Shown in pieces: positions 45,605 to 55,596 of a stretch of DNA of 63,093 nt. The notes beneath the pieces were generated by a model that did no database searches, was not told the origin of the DNA, and saw only the letters and a list, made by a program, of their open reading frames with translations. The translations under genes and the position numbers were made by a program. How positions within the stretch are numbered: the stretch's first letter is position 1; each line of letters starts with the position of its first letter. Source of the stretch: Lachnospiraceae bacterium M18-1 (lineage in GTDB: Bacteria > Bacillota > Clostridia > Lachnospirales > Lachnospiraceae); contig KE159610.1 of the NCBI GenBank assembly GCA_000403295.2, positions 857,740-920,832 on the forward strand. The letters run 5' to 3'.

Positions 45605-47458
45605 CTAAATTGTTTGGTAACCATAATTCTGTCTGATTCTGTTCAGTCTGTTTTTCCTAACGTCATCTAATTTCAGCTCATTTAGCATACTTTTGGCCTC
45701 ATTGACTGTGTTACAAAATATCAGTTTGAAAACTCTTCCCTCGACAAATGCGATATTGTCGTGCTTATCTGTCCCACCTTTGGATAAAGGCTTTTTCCTA
45801 AAACACCGCATATCCTGTACATTTAACTTTCGACCTGTGATGTAACAATTTCCCTGTTGGACAACAAACGCTGATATACGATTGTCATTGAATTCAATTG
45901 TTTCATTTGGGTCTCTGCCTTTGGCAAGTGCTTCAAATTGTGTTTTTGATACTGTTTCGAGATTGTGGTGTATCTTTTTTCTTCCTTCGGCTGTATAGCT
46001 TGTTACATCCTGAGAGAAATTCATAGGACTTTTATGGTGTACTCCCGTAATCGGCAGTAGCGTCTCCGAGCCTATTTTTACAATCTTTGTCTCATCCCTG
46101 ATTCCAGTTGCTTTCTGCTGAAATTCAATATCCGTCTCCCGAAAGGGAACAGTTTTGCCGACATCTCTAAGACGAATTCTTATGGTTGGTAAGAGAGCGT
46201 AATTCACATCCGTCAGATTATTGTAGATGTTTGTTGCAATACAATAATAATTCTGTATCCCCCTGACTGCCGAGTTATAATTCTCAACCGCCATATGTGA
46301 GGGATGTTTCCTGATATTAATAATCTTAGCCTTTAAATTTGTTTTGGCTTTCTTAATCGCTTTCTCACTCATATCTGTTTTGGCAATAAATCCATATCTT
46401 GTGTTTCCTTTTGGCAGAACCTTGATTTTAAAACCCAGAAAATTTGAAGAATTCTTTCGCATATTTACTACTTTTGATTTCTCTGGACTGATATCTAATC
46501 TTAATCTTGTCTTTAAGAAGTCTACGGTAGCGTGATACCATCTCTGGGCATCATCGTAGGTTCTGCACATAATTTTAAAATCATCAGCGTACCGGACGAT
46601 ATATCCATCTTTCAGGTTGGTGTATTTACGTGCATAACTTAGCCATCCTTTTGATTTCATCCGTTGGGGTTTGAAGGTTTCCCACTGGTTGCTTACCCAC
46701 CAATCCAGTTCATTTAATACAATCAGTGACAGAAGCGGACTGATAATTCCGCCCTGTGGAGTACCTTTTGTTGGGATTCCTTCTCCCTCAATCTCTGATT
46801 TAAGGATTTTGCTGATAATACAAATCAGCCTCTTATCTCTGATTCCAAGTGTCCATATTTGTTTCAGTAATTTTCCATGGTCTACGTTATCAAAAAAGCC
46901 TTGGATATCTATGTCAACACAATAATAGTGCCGGGCTACATTCACCATGCTTACAGCTCTGCTGACTGCATGGTCTGCGCCTCGGTTTGGCCGGAATCCA
47001 TAGGAATGATTATGGAACTTAGGTTCACATATCGGCTCCAACACTTGCAGAATGCATTGTTGAACGAGCCTGTCCCAGATACAGGGGATTCCGAGCGGAC
47101 GCTTTTTATCACTGCCCGGTTTAGGAATCAACACTCTTCTTACAGAGGATGGTTTATAGTCAGCTAACATAAATCTGACCGTATTTATCACTTCATAATC
47201 CGAAAGATTCTTGATATCGTCAATGGTCTTACCATCTGTTCCGGCAGTAGCACTGCCGTTGTTTTTCTTAAGATTACGATATGCCAAACGTATATTTCCC
47301 TCTGAACCGATAATCTCCAGCAACTTATAAAAGTTGTTGCCGTTTTTGCTTGCCGCATATAACGAATCAAACGCTTCTTGCATATCATAGTATTCGTTAT
47401 AGCGAAGCTTGGTTTTCTTTAGCATGGTCTGTATCCTCCAATTACGGAGCGAATACAT
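45605..47458 (-). CDS. ltrA: Group II intron-encoded reverse transcriptase/maturase (second type)
   Basis: 617 residues. RT domain with YIVRYADDFKIMC (active site), RPLGIPCIWDRLVQ and GTPQGGIISPLLS motifs; maturase region about 400-500. The C-terminus resembles an HNH module (CYITGRKL...KPLSKGGTDKHDNIAFV), but the first catalytic His position reads CFRKK, so the nuclease may be degenerate. It should still work as a maturase. Gene ends 30 nt before domain V, its proper place. Confidence 0.9.
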   Translation of the reverse strand: MYSLRNWRIQTMLKKTKLRYNEYYDMQEAFDSLYAASKNGNNFYKLLEIIGSEGNIRLAYRNLKKNNGSATAGTDGKTIDDIKNLSDYEVINTVRFMLADYKPSSVRRVLIPKPGSDKKRPLGIPCIWDRLVQQCILQVLEPICEPKFHNHSYGFRPNRGADHAVSRAVSMVNVARHYYCVDIDIQGFFDNVDHGKLLKQIWTLGIRDKRLICIISKILKSEIEGEGIPTKGTPQGGIISPLLSLIVLNELDWWVSNQWETFKPQRMKSKGWLSYARKYTNLKDGYIVRYADDFKIMCRTYDDAQRWYHATVDFLKTRLRLDISPEKSKVVNMRKNSSNFLGFKIKVLPKGNTRYGFIAKTDMSEKAIKKAKTNLKAKIINIRKHPSHMAVENYNSAVRGIQNYYCIATNIYNNLTDVNYALLPTIRIRLRDVGKTVPFRETDIEFQQKATGIRDETKIVKIGSETLLPITGVHHKSPMNFSQDVTSYTAEGRKKIHHNLETVSKTQFEALAKGRDPNETIEFNDNRISAFVVQQGNCYITGRKLNVQDMRCFRKKPLSKGGTDKHDNIAFVEGRVFKLIFCNTVNEAKSMLNELKLDDVRKNRLNRIRQNYGYQTI

Positions 47459-48160
47459 CTCTTAGTCTTACTCGAACCCATACCAATTCGATTTTGATTT
47501 ACTAATTACACGACTAGAGGCCGTCCCTCCACCGCTTATTATCACGGCTTCATTGGTACCATGCCTCCGCTTTCACTGACATAATCTCCCTTAATACCAC
47601 CTTACGGTGGCTTTCCCGTTCGATACGCTTCATAGAAAGTAAATTCTCCACGTTGTCAGCTTACGACGTTCCAAATACACTATCTTTACATATACCCTTA
47701 GGTTTCTTCTATAAGCCTGCTAGCTTGACATTGCCTGTAACAATGTATGGATTTTCATAAAACGCGAGTCTTACTCACCCACACTAGCGACACTACTTGT
47801 GTCACTATGCATTTCTACATAGTCCCGATATAGACCCGTACATTCAAAGATTCGCCAGAAGAGCTTTTGGACTCTCTTCATTCTAACCATAGGTATTTTA
47901 TAGACCTCCGGCATATGGGATACACCATCCACCTCTGGACAGCTTTCGTCAGCCTGACTGTTACGGTATCTCTCTGCCGACTTCACCGGGCTTCCCACAC
48001 TTCTGTGTTTACTCACATAATGCAGGCCGGAGTATTAAGGATGCCTTTCGAGGCGTTACCCTCTCATTCGACCATTCGTGTATTCAGTTCTCCAACTCAA
48101 ACTGATTTCTTACTATCATTTGAGTCGTGCCCGTTCTTTTCAAACGGAAACGTCTCGCAC

Positions 48161-48638
48161 CAGCCTTGGGATCTGTGATCACCATAGAGCAGTTACACTG
48201 CATGATATTGGGGATAGCAAAAGTTCTGGATTTTCCCGCACCGGATCCTCCGATCACTAAGATGTTCAGGTTTCTCCTGTGCTTGTAACAGTTGAGCCCG
48301 ATACGGAAGTTCTGGGTCAGCAGGATATTCTGGGCATAAGGCATATCGCGGTATTTTTTACACAGCTTCCCTACATCCCCCCATTTAGCGGAGCCGTGTT
48401 CCTCCCCTCTGCGGTAATTCTTTTGGTTGGCATAGAAGATGCCGACCCCTATTCCATATAGGAGCGTACAGAGAAAAAGACATTTCACCGTATACTCTGT
48501 GAAATGGATCCGGAAGGGCTGGTTCAATTTTTCCGTCAAGACCGGAAGGAGTTCCATCAGGTTCTTTCCTGGGCTGATGGAATCCCCAAGCAGGAGTGCC
48601 GCCCACCAGACAATGGGAAGGGCGAAAAGCCAGACCAT
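48161..48638 (-). CDS. virD4: virD4 exon 1 (N-terminus and Walker A of the coupling protein)
   Basis: 159 codons plus one base. Two N-terminal membrane helices (VWLFALPIVWWAALLLG; VKCLFLCTLLYGIGVGIF), then Walker A VIGGSGAGKSR near residue 131, and the start of the TDPKA motif, where intron 2 sits. The ATG at 48638 lies 23 nt after the DUF4314 stop. Joined to exons 2 and 3 it gives a 577-residue type IV coupling protein, the normal VirD4 length, which brings the relaxase-DNA complex to the secretion channel. Confidence 0.9.
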
Positions 48639-48661
48639 CCAGTCCGACTTCCCGCCCTGTT

Positions 48662-48922
48662 TTACCGGGATGGTTCCTCCCTGTGCTTTTTCTTCGCAGG
48701 CTCACTCGCCTTATGGAATTGATCCACTCCCGGGATTAGTGCCAGGCCACTTCCATTCTCCCACTTCACATGGATCTGCCCCATATCGTCTACAAAGCTC
48801 ACTTTGCCTTTCATCCCTGATTCCATCTGCCTTTCTCCCACCATTGCGTCCAGACAGACGGTTGTTCCTTGTGGGTACCGCTCTCTCAATAGCTCTAATT
48901 GTCTTTTATTCACCGTATGCAT
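48662..48922 (-). CDS. DUF4314 family protein
   Basis: 86 residues from MHTVNKRQLELLRERYP, chosen for AAGGAGGAACG before the ATG. It has the DUF4314 pattern of a small SH3-like fold (YPQGTTVCLDAMVGERQ...GMKGKVSFVDDMGQIHVKWENGSGLALIPGVDQF). Common in clostridial ICEs, function unknown. Short and basic at the end. It is just upstream of virD4. Confidence 0.85.
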   Translation of the reverse strand: MHTVNKRQLELLRERYPQGTTVCLDAMVGERQMESGMKGKVSFVDDMGQIHVKWENGSGLALIPGVDQFHKASEPAKKKHREEPSR

Positions 48923-49050
48923 CGTTCCTCCTTTCTGAAAAGTGGATCTGCAGCTATAAGCCATCAGTCCCCTCCACACTTTTATTTGTAAAAACTTCCG
49001 CCTGTTCCATTGAATCATTTGCAGATTACAACCATACACTTGGAACATTT

Positions 49051-49095
49051 CCAGCTGTGCGGCTGCATTACAATAAATGACAGCCGCATAGCTGG
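49051..49095. terminator. Hairpin downstream of the adhesin gene
   Basis: A 15-bp stem with one mismatch (CCAGCTGTGCGGCTG / CAGCCGCATAGCTGG, 15-nt loop) 29 nt after the adhesin stop. No T-run, so partial termination or mRNA end-protection of the long adhesin message is more likely than a full stop. Confidence 0.5.
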
Positions 49096-49123
49096 GAAAA
49101 TTTAAAACTACCTTCGGGTATTC

Positions 49124-52100
49124 TTAATGACGATTCCCCTGCTTTCTGAAATGGATAATACGAGGTGTTATGAGAAGGACTCCGGCCAAACCTGTCAGCA
49201 GGAGCCAGAACAAAAATTTCGTCCCATCTCCTGTCTTCGGTGGCTCCACAGGAGGTTTCTCTGCTTCATCCTTCATCGTCACTTTCTGAATCTCTCCTGT
49301 ATTTTTCACTTCAAACCGAATATCCTCCGCTACCAGATAACCATCTGGAGCGGATTCCTCATGGAGTATGTACTCCCCAATCGGAAGCATCTCAATATAA
49401 TGAGGCTTGTCCCCAGATGTCCAGCTCTCTACCACTTTTCCGTCTTTATCATGAATCGTCAGCTTCGCTCCCGGCAGTTCTTCCCCGGCGATATCGGTCT
49501 TGGATATCTCTACCTTGGTCACGTCATCCTTCATGGTCACCTTCTGAATCTCGCCTGTTTCCTGAACCTCAAAGGCCACGTCCTCCGCTACCAGATAGCC
49601 GTCCGGCGCAGTCTCTTCATGGAGTGTATACTTTCCGGTCGGCAGCATTTCCATATAGTGGGGTTTATCCTCGGATATCCAGCTTTCCACCACTTTTCCA
49701 TCCTGATCGTAGATTGTCAGCTTCGCCCCCGGCAGTTCCTTTCCGGCGATATCGGTCTTGGAAATCTCTACCCTGGTCATGCCGTCCTTCATGGACACTT
49801 TCTGAATCTCGCCTGTATCTTCCACGGTGAATTTGATATCTTCCGCCATCAGATACCCCTCCGGTGCCATTTCTTCGTGGAGTGTATACTCCCCGATCGG
49901 CAGCATCTCCATATAGTGGGGCTTGTCTGTGGATGTCCAACTTTCCACCGCTTCTCCGTCTTTATTAAGGATTGTCAGCTTCGCTCCCGGCAGTTCTTCT
50001 CCGGCGATGTCAGTCTTGGAAATCTCCACCTTCGTCACATCATCTTTCATTTCGATCTTCTGCACCTCTCCTGTATTCTCTACCGTGAATTTGATGCTTT
50101 CCGCTGTCACATACCCCTCCGCAGGCAGAATCTCGGACATCTTATAAGTCTCCCCTGCTACCAGTTCCCGGATGATGTGGGGTTCTTTTTCGGAAACCCA
50201 TTCATCAATGACCTTGCCGTCCGGATCCGTCACCTGCAGCTTTGCGCCCTCTACTTCGGTTTCATCCGTAATGGATACCTTGGTAAACTCAACGACTGTT
50301 GTCTCATTTTCAAAGGAAAGCAGAGACGGAGCCGCCGCTCTCCCTTCCATTCCCGGCGTGAACTCAAATGCCTGTATCTCGCCCTCGGTCGTAAAGCCAG
50401 GAGCCGATGCGGTTTCCTTCACGTAGTAAGAAAAGCCCACCGGCAGATCTGCCGTAAACGTAAGCGTCCCTTCCTCATCGGTGGCTTTTTCCTCGATCAC
50501 GGTATCCGCCTCCATGATCACCTTTCCTTCCGCATTGGTGATATCTTCCTCCGCGCACAGGGAAAATACGGTTCCCGGAACCACATGGTTTGAGTCCTTT
50601 TCTGTTTTCAATACCTCAAGGTCTACTTTCTGGCGGTTATTCAGCCAGTCCGTGGAAAATGTGACCACCGGAGTCTCCTGGTCACGGTAGGTCAGATCCA
50701 CTTCCCGTATTTCCTCATCCAGTATGTACCCATCTGCTGTTTCCTTTTCCTTCACGTAATATTTCCCCAGAGGCAGGTTTTCCAGCTTCGCAACTCCGGT
50801 TCCATCTGTGGTGATGGTGTCTACCAGTTCATCCTTTTTATAATAATCCGCGCTCTCCCCGTCTGCCGCTTTGATATCTTCCAAAGCATACACTTCAAAG
50901 GTAACGTCCTTTAATGTCCCCGTCACATATTCAAAGACATGCCGGATCCATCCGGTAACGGTGTCAAGCAGGGAAACATCTTCCAAGAGCTCCCCTTCCT
51001 TATTGATCAGGATCAGGCCTGTGGGGACATCATCTTTCATCTCTATCTTCTGAATCTCGGCAGTATCTTCTACGGTGAATTCCATCTCTTCCGCTTTCAG
51101 ATAGCCGTAAGGCGCGAATTCCTCCCGCAGCGTATAAGTTTCCCCTGCTGTCAGGCGTTCTACCACATGTTCCTCCCCTTTGATGGAAACCCAGGTATCT
51201 TTTATATTTCCCTCACTGTCAAGAACTGTCAGCGTCGCGCCCTCCAATTCCACGCTGGTTGCCAGATCTGTCTTTTTAATAGTAACGGTCGTCGGCTCAT
51301 TCTCAAATTCACTGCTGTACTCCGCCACCTTTACGTCCTGTCCCTGATACGAGGCAGAGACATCTATCGTTTTATCCGAAGAAACATATCCAGCCGGCGC
51401 TTTCTGCTCCCGGATATAATATTCCCCAAAAGGCAGCTCCAGTTCAAAGACCGCTTTTCCATCCTCCCCTGTGGCTGCTTCGCCAAGCAGGGTATCCGCT
51501 TTCACAATGGCTTCTCCATTTACCATGATATCCGCTTTCGTATACAGACCGAAAACAGCGCCCGCAACCAGAGCCTCATTTTTTGCGTCTTTCTTGACCA
51601 CGGCAATCTCCACTTTCTGACGGTCATTTTCAAACACGGCGGTCTGTTCCACAACAGGCGTATCCTGGTCTGCATAGGACAGGGTAACCGTCTGCTCGGA
51701 TTCATTTAACACATAGCTCTCCGGCGCTTTGGTCTCTACGATCCGGTAAGTACCGAGAGGCAGGTCTGATACCGATGCTTCTCCAGTTTCATTGGTCACC
51801 AGTGTTTCCACCAGTTCCCCTGCAGCATACTCCCGGATCCGGTTTCCTTCCGCATCCTTCTGATGATCCGCTGTATAAATATCTTCCGCCGCATAGACAC
51901 TGAATTCCGCTCCTGCCAGGTTTTTCACCTCATAAAGAAATGTTTCCTCATAGCCTTTCAGGACTTCGCCCTTTTTCACGATATTCAGTTTTCCTTTTAC
52001 CGGATGGTCCTCACAGGCCACGTCAATGACTACATCTCCGGATGTCCCGTCTATCTGATACAAAGTATTGGAATCCACAGACACCTCATAAGTATTTTCA

Positions 52101-55100
52101 TTTCGTACATATCCATTCGGGGCGGTCACTTCCTCGATACGGTAATTCCCGATCTTCAGGTTCTGGGGCAGGATCAGATAGCCTTGCTCATCGGTAAAGA
52201 AAGACTGGTGTTTTTCAACAGTGGGATAAGTGGTCACCTGCTCCACATATTTTTCATTATCCAAGTCATAGATTTTGAACTCCGTATTTTTAACCAGGAC
52301 TGGCTTCTTCGTCTCGTCATCTTTTTTCACGATCCGCAGCTTCGCCTCAAATTCATCATCCAAAAGTACCCGCCATATCTGCGGTGTATCCGGCTTATGC
52401 TCTGTGATATGAACCAGGAAGTCCTTGACCGGTGTATAATTATCCGGTGTGGTGGATTCCCTTACAATATAAGTTCCAAAGGGAAGCGCGATGCTGCAGG
52501 CATAGCCATTTTCATCGGTGAATATCTCCGTTTCCCCGTTAGATCCAAGCACCACCGGAGTGGCGGACTCGAAATCATATCCCCCATCTTCCTTTGTTTT
52601 CAGTGAGGATAACAGGTAAGCGGTAAAACCTGCTCCTGCCAAAAGTCCGGCATCCGTTTCCCCGTTATTCGCGGCTTTCACAATCTGGAACGGCTGTTTG
52701 ACTACCTGCTCTGGTGAAGTACAGCTCCGCTCGATTACAGCAGTGTTTTCTCCTTCATAGTCACAAATCAAATCGTATTCATTTTCATCTGCCAGATATC
52801 CGGCAGGCGGAGTGATCTCTTTTACGAAATATTCTCCCAGATAAAGGTTTTCAATCTTTGCTTTCCCTTCCCGATCCGTAGTCAGGGTCGCTACCTGATC
52901 TCCGGCTTTATGGATCACGCCGCTCTTCTGGTCCGGATGGACGATATCTTTTCTTGCGTACAGCCCATAGACTGCGTGTTCCAGTGAAGCGTCTCCCTGT
53001 GGAATGCCTGCGCCGGTCTCCAGGTCTACTTTCTGTAACTGGATCGTAGCCGTGGCACGTTTATCTGTAAAGGTATAAGAGAAGGATACCTTCGCTTCAC
53101 TGCCATTGGCAGGATCAAACTGGAAAGAATAGGTATCTTCCGAAGATTTCAGGTAATTTGCCGGAGCCTGGATTTCTTTCACATAGTAGCCGAAACCGAT
53201 TGGCAGGTCTGCTGAAAAGGTCGCTTTTCCCTCTCCGTTGGTTGTCACGGTGTTGATCAGGGTATCTTTGGATACCACCGTGTTTCCATCCGCATTTTTA
53301 ATCTCCCCCGCTGCGTACAGGCCGAAGACACCGCCTGCCAGTCCATTCTTTGTATCCTGATCCTGTTTTACGATACTGACCTCCGCTTTCTGTCGGTCAT
53401 TGTGGAACGTGGTATCAGAAAAGGCCGCTTCTGCCATCTGACCCGCATAGGCGATCACCACATCCTTGGATTCCTTTGCGTTATAGAATCCCTTTGGTGC
53501 CTGTACCTCCGTCACCCGGTAAGCTCCCAGGTGCAGGTTCTTTACAGTGACGGAACCGTCATCTCCTGTTGTCAGGTTCTCCGCCACCAGTTGACCGGAT
53601 TTAAACGCCAACGCTCCATAAGAAGTCACGATGTCCTTTGCGGCGTAGACATTGAACACAGCGCCTTTCAGCCTGCGGTTTCCATACTGGAATGTTACGC
53701 CGCCACTCTGGGCCGCTGCTCCTGTCAGGACTTCTCCTTCCTTGTAAATGGTCAGATTCCCTAACTGCTCGATATCCGGAACCGTGGTGGTGACCGTCTG
53801 GTTCGTCTGTAATGTCACCCGATATGCGGTTGCGTTATAACGGTAGCCTACAGGAGCAGTAATTTCTTTCAGATAAACCGTATCCTGGGTCTTTGCAATC
53901 TCTGCCTCGGACTCCCCATTGGAATTGGTCGCTGGCATAGTTGCGATCAGGTTCCGGCAGGCCTCATCACTGTAGATTCCGAACACGGCTCCTGCCAATC
54001 TGGTGTTGGAAGAGGAATCGACCTTGACCACCTTCACCTTGGCAAGCTCCATCCATTCCACGGAAAAGCTGACGGTATTACCGCTCTCTTCCTCATAATA
54101 GCTTCCGATATCCTGATTAGCGTCCCCGGTAGAGACCACCAGGGCTTTCCAGATCGTCCGGAGGATTCCCCGCAGTTCCCCGCTGTACCAGCTTCCGCTG
54201 ACGCTCATCGGGGCAGAGAAATAAAATGTCGTCCCTCCGAAGATCCGGACGGTTCCTCCGGTCTTCTCATTCCCCGTGTCCTGGTCATGGTACGTTACGT
54301 TCTGGGGGATATTCAGTGTGATATAGTTTCTGGAATCCCCCTCCAGTGTGGTGGTGCCTGTCACCTGCTCTGAACCGTCACTGGCCGCTTTCAGGGAAGT
54401 TCTTGACAAGCTAAGATAAGGATCCGGCGGCATGGGCTGATCTGCAAGGTAATTGATCCATCCAAGCACTCCGCAGGCTTCCAGGTCTGCCATCGTACAG
54501 CCCTCAAAGCCTTCGATCCCGCAGTAGAAATAACTTGCGGCGATATGGGTAAACACGTATTTCAGTTCTGCCCCAAACTGGGGCATGAACTGATCCGTCT
54601 GGTCTCCCGCGCCACCGTATCCATAGTAGAGCGTTTTTTGCAGGTTCGGCTTGCCCTCCAGAATGTGGGCCGCATAATTTCCTGTTCCCGGCGTTCCCTT
54701 GGGGGATTCCAGGCAGTAAGCGGTCTTTCCGTTTACAGTGAAGATATTGGTGGAATAATTTCCCAGATTGGTAGGGTAGAATACCTGCGCCCCGGTTTCC
54801 AAGGATACGTTACCCGGAGCGGATCTTGCCATCCGGGCATTCGCCCTCGTTTCCATGGGAAATAAAAGCAGGCCGCCATCCTCCGCAATCTGCTCCGCGT
54901 CATCCCGGATATCCTCAGCTTGTTCCATGTCCTCAATAACCGCCTCCATTTCTGACGCTGTCATGCATTCCTGTGGAGGCAGCTCTAGGTCAGGATCAAC
55001 TTCTCCCTCTTCCGATTCGGACTCCTGGGGTTGGTCCTCTCCTTCAGACAGCCCGGTATCGCCGGACTGTGGGACGTCCGCTTTTTCTTTCACGATGATG

Positions 55101-55498
55101 TTCCGGGTGATATGGTAAGATGGGTTGTCACTGACTGGTTCCACAAAGTAGACTGCTTTGTATGTATCCGGCTGATCCGCATTAAAGTCCTGGCCGGACT
55201 GGTTCTTCGCTTCATGGAATGTGACCGTCACTTTTTCTTCCGGGATATCCATACCAGAAAAATCATTCTCTATATCAAAACCGCTTCCAACTTCCACTTC
55301 ATAATCTCTTGCCGTTACGATCTCATCCTCTGCAAGTTCCGACTGCACTTTTTCCAGAGCCGGATACTCCGTTTCGTATGCCGCCGTCTCCGGTTCCTCC
55401 GCAAAAGATACCGCTGGCTGAATCAGCGCCGATAAGATCGTAACTGTAGCAAGAAGACCTGAGATCACTCTTTTACTTTTCCTATTTGTCAAACGCAT
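49124..55498 (-). CDS. Giant thioester/Cna-B surface adhesin with LPXTG-like anchor
   Basis: 2124 residues. Signal peptide (1-31), an acidic Ser/Glu linker (about 140-200), then a thioester-type domain (Cys in KTAYCLES near 261, plus an internal VNGKTAYC and YGYGGAGDQ segment). It is followed by about 15 SpaA/Cna-B isopeptide domains, each ending in an E..AP.GY-like motif. The last three are near-identical 86-residue repeats. The C-terminus has PPKTGDGTK, a helix (FLFWLLLTGLAGVLLI) and a basic tail, a sortase anchor with Pro in place of Leu. It is likely wall-anchored and covalently sticky, perhaps holding mating pairs or host tissue. No sortase gene is in the window. Confidence 0.9.
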   Translation of the reverse strand: MRLTNRKSKRVISGLLATVTILSALIQPAVSFAEEPETAAYETEYPALEKVQSELAEDEIVTARDYEVEVGSGFDIENDFSGMDIPEEKVTVTFHEAKNQSGQDFNADQPDTYKAVYFVEPVSDNPSYHITRNIIVKEKADVPQSGDTGLSEGEDQPQESESEEGEVDPDLELPPQECMTASEMEAVIEDMEQAEDIRDDAEQIAEDGGLLLFPMETRANARMARSAPGNVSLETGAQVFYPTNLGNYSTNIFTVNGKTAYCLESPKGTPGTGNYAAHILEGKPNLQKTLYYGYGGAGDQTDQFMPQFGAELKYVFTHIAASYFYCGIEGFEGCTMADLEACGVLGWINYLADQPMPPDPYLSLSRTSLKAASDGSEQVTGTTTLEGDSRNYITLNIPQNVTYHDQDTGNEKTGGTVRIFGGTTFYFSAPMSVSGSWYSGELRGILRTIWKALVVSTGDANQDIGSYYEEESGNTVSFSVEWMELAKVKVVKVDSSSNTRLAGAVFGIYSDEACRNLIATMPATNSNGESEAEIAKTQDTVYLKEITAPVGYRYNATAYRVTLQTNQTVTTTVPDIEQLGNLTIYKEGEVLTGAAAQSGGVTFQYGNRRLKGAVFNVYAAKDIVTSYGALAFKSGQLVAENLTTGDDGSVTVKNLHLGAYRVTEVQAPKGFYNAKESKDVVIAYAGQMAEAAFSDTTFHNDRQKAEVSIVKQDQDTKNGLAGGVFGLYAAGEIKNADGNTVVSKDTLINTVTTNGEGKATFSADLPIGFGYYVKEIQAPANYLKSSEDTYSFQFDPANGSEAKVSFSYTFTDKRATATIQLQKVDLETGAGIPQGDASLEHAVYGLYARKDIVHPDQKSGVIHKAGDQVATLTTDREGKAKIENLYLGEYFVKEITPPAGYLADENEYDLICDYEGENTAVIERSCTSPEQVVKQPFQIVKAANNGETDAGLLAGAGFTAYLLSSLKTKEDGGYDFESATPVVLGSNGETEIFTDENGYACSIALPFGTYIVRESTTPDNYTPVKDFLVHITEHKPDTPQIWRVLLDDEFEAKLRIVKKDDETKKPVLVKNTEFKIYDLDNEKYVEQVTTYPTVEKHQSFFTDEQGYLILPQNLKIGNYRIEEVTAPNGYVRNENTYEVSVDSNTLYQIDGTSGDVVIDVACEDHPVKGKLNIVKKGEVLKGYEETFLYEVKNLAGAEFSVYAAEDIYTADHQKDAEGNRIREYAAGELVETLVTNETGEASVSDLPLGTYRIVETKAPESYVLNESEQTVTLSYADQDTPVVEQTAVFENDRQKVEIAVVKKDAKNEALVAGAVFGLYTKADIMVNGEAIVKADTLLGEAATGEDGKAVFELELPFGEYYIREQKAPAGYVSSDKTIDVSASYQGQDVKVAEYSSEFENEPTTVTIKKTDLATSVELEGATLTVLDSEGNIKDTWVSIKGEEHVVERLTAGETYTLREEFAPYGYLKAEEMEFTVEDTAEIQKIEMKDDVPTGLILINKEGELLEDVSLLDTVTGWIRHVFEYVTGTLKDVTFEVYALEDIKAADGESADYYKKDELVDTITTDGTGVAKLENLPLGKYYVKEKETADGYILDEEIREVDLTYRDQETPVVTFSTDWLNNRQKVDLEVLKTEKDSNHVVPGTVFSLCAEEDITNAEGKVIMEADTVIEEKATDEEGTLTFTADLPVGFSYYVKETASAPGFTTEGEIQAFEFTPGMEGRAAAPSLLSFENETTVVEFTKVSITDETEVEGAKLQVTDPDGKVIDEWVSEKEPHIIRELVAGETYKMSEILPAEGYVTAESIKFTVENTGEVQKIEMKDDVTKVEISKTDIAGEELPGAKLTILNKDGEAVESWTSTDKPHYMEMLPIGEYTLHEEMAPEGYLMAEDIKFTVEDTGEIQKVSMKDGMTRVEISKTDIAGKELPGAKLTIYDQDGKVVESWISEDKPHYMEMLPTGKYTLHEETAPDGYLVAEDVAFEVQETGEIQKVTMKDDVTKVEISKTDIAGEELPGAKLTIHDKDGKVVESWTSGDKPHYIEMLPIGEYILHEESAPDGYLVAEDIRFEVKNTGEIQKVTMKDEAEKPPVEPPKTGDGTKFLFWLLLTGLAGVLLITPRIIHFRKQGNRH
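49262..50036 (-). repeat. Three tandem 258-bp repeats in the adhesin gene
   Basis: Each encodes 86 residues beginning (K/R)VEISKTDIAG(E/K)ELPGAKL and ending GEIQKV(S/T)MKD. They are very alike at DNA level (e.g. GGCAGCATCTCCATATA variants), so recent duplication or gene conversion is likely and the copy number may vary between strains. Confidence 0.8.
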
Positions 55499-55547
55499 TA
55501 CCTCTCTTTCGTCTTTAAAACATATATATTTTCATGGCATAGCAAAA

Positions 55548-55574
55548 GCCACAGACTGTTTCCAAATCTGTGGC
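55548..55574 (-). terminator. Terminator of the Rpn-type gene
   Basis: Perfect 8-bp stem GCCACAGA / TCTGTGGC followed by TTTTGC on the minus strand, 22 nt after the Rpn-type stop. It separates that gene from the adhesin, which must have its own promoter or receive read-through. Confidence 0.65.
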
Positions 55575-55596
55575 TTTAAAAATAGCTTATTCAGTT

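Larger units (their letters stand above)
45492..48160 (-). mobile_element. Group II intron 2 in virD4
   Basis: 2669 bp, sense orientation. 5' end GTGCGAGACG, 3' end ...CTATCGCTAT. Domain V at 45542-45575. Exon joining gives AAG GCT G | AA CTC CTT CGG = KAELLR, the expected VirD4 sequence (TDPKAE motif). The 3' border was chosen because only this AT restores the frame and the conserved Glu. Confidence 0.9.

Noticed and set aside
49262..50036. Regular repeats considered as a CRISPR-like array
   Set aside because: The period is 258 bp, all coding and in frame with 86-residue domains; there are no unique spacers between short repeats.
49127..50593. 488-residue plus-strand open frame opposite the adhesin gene
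   Set aside because: It is the complement of a repetitive coding region; its composition is His/Arg/Leu-rich without any domain, and it has no ribosome site. The minus strand has clear Cna-B repeats.
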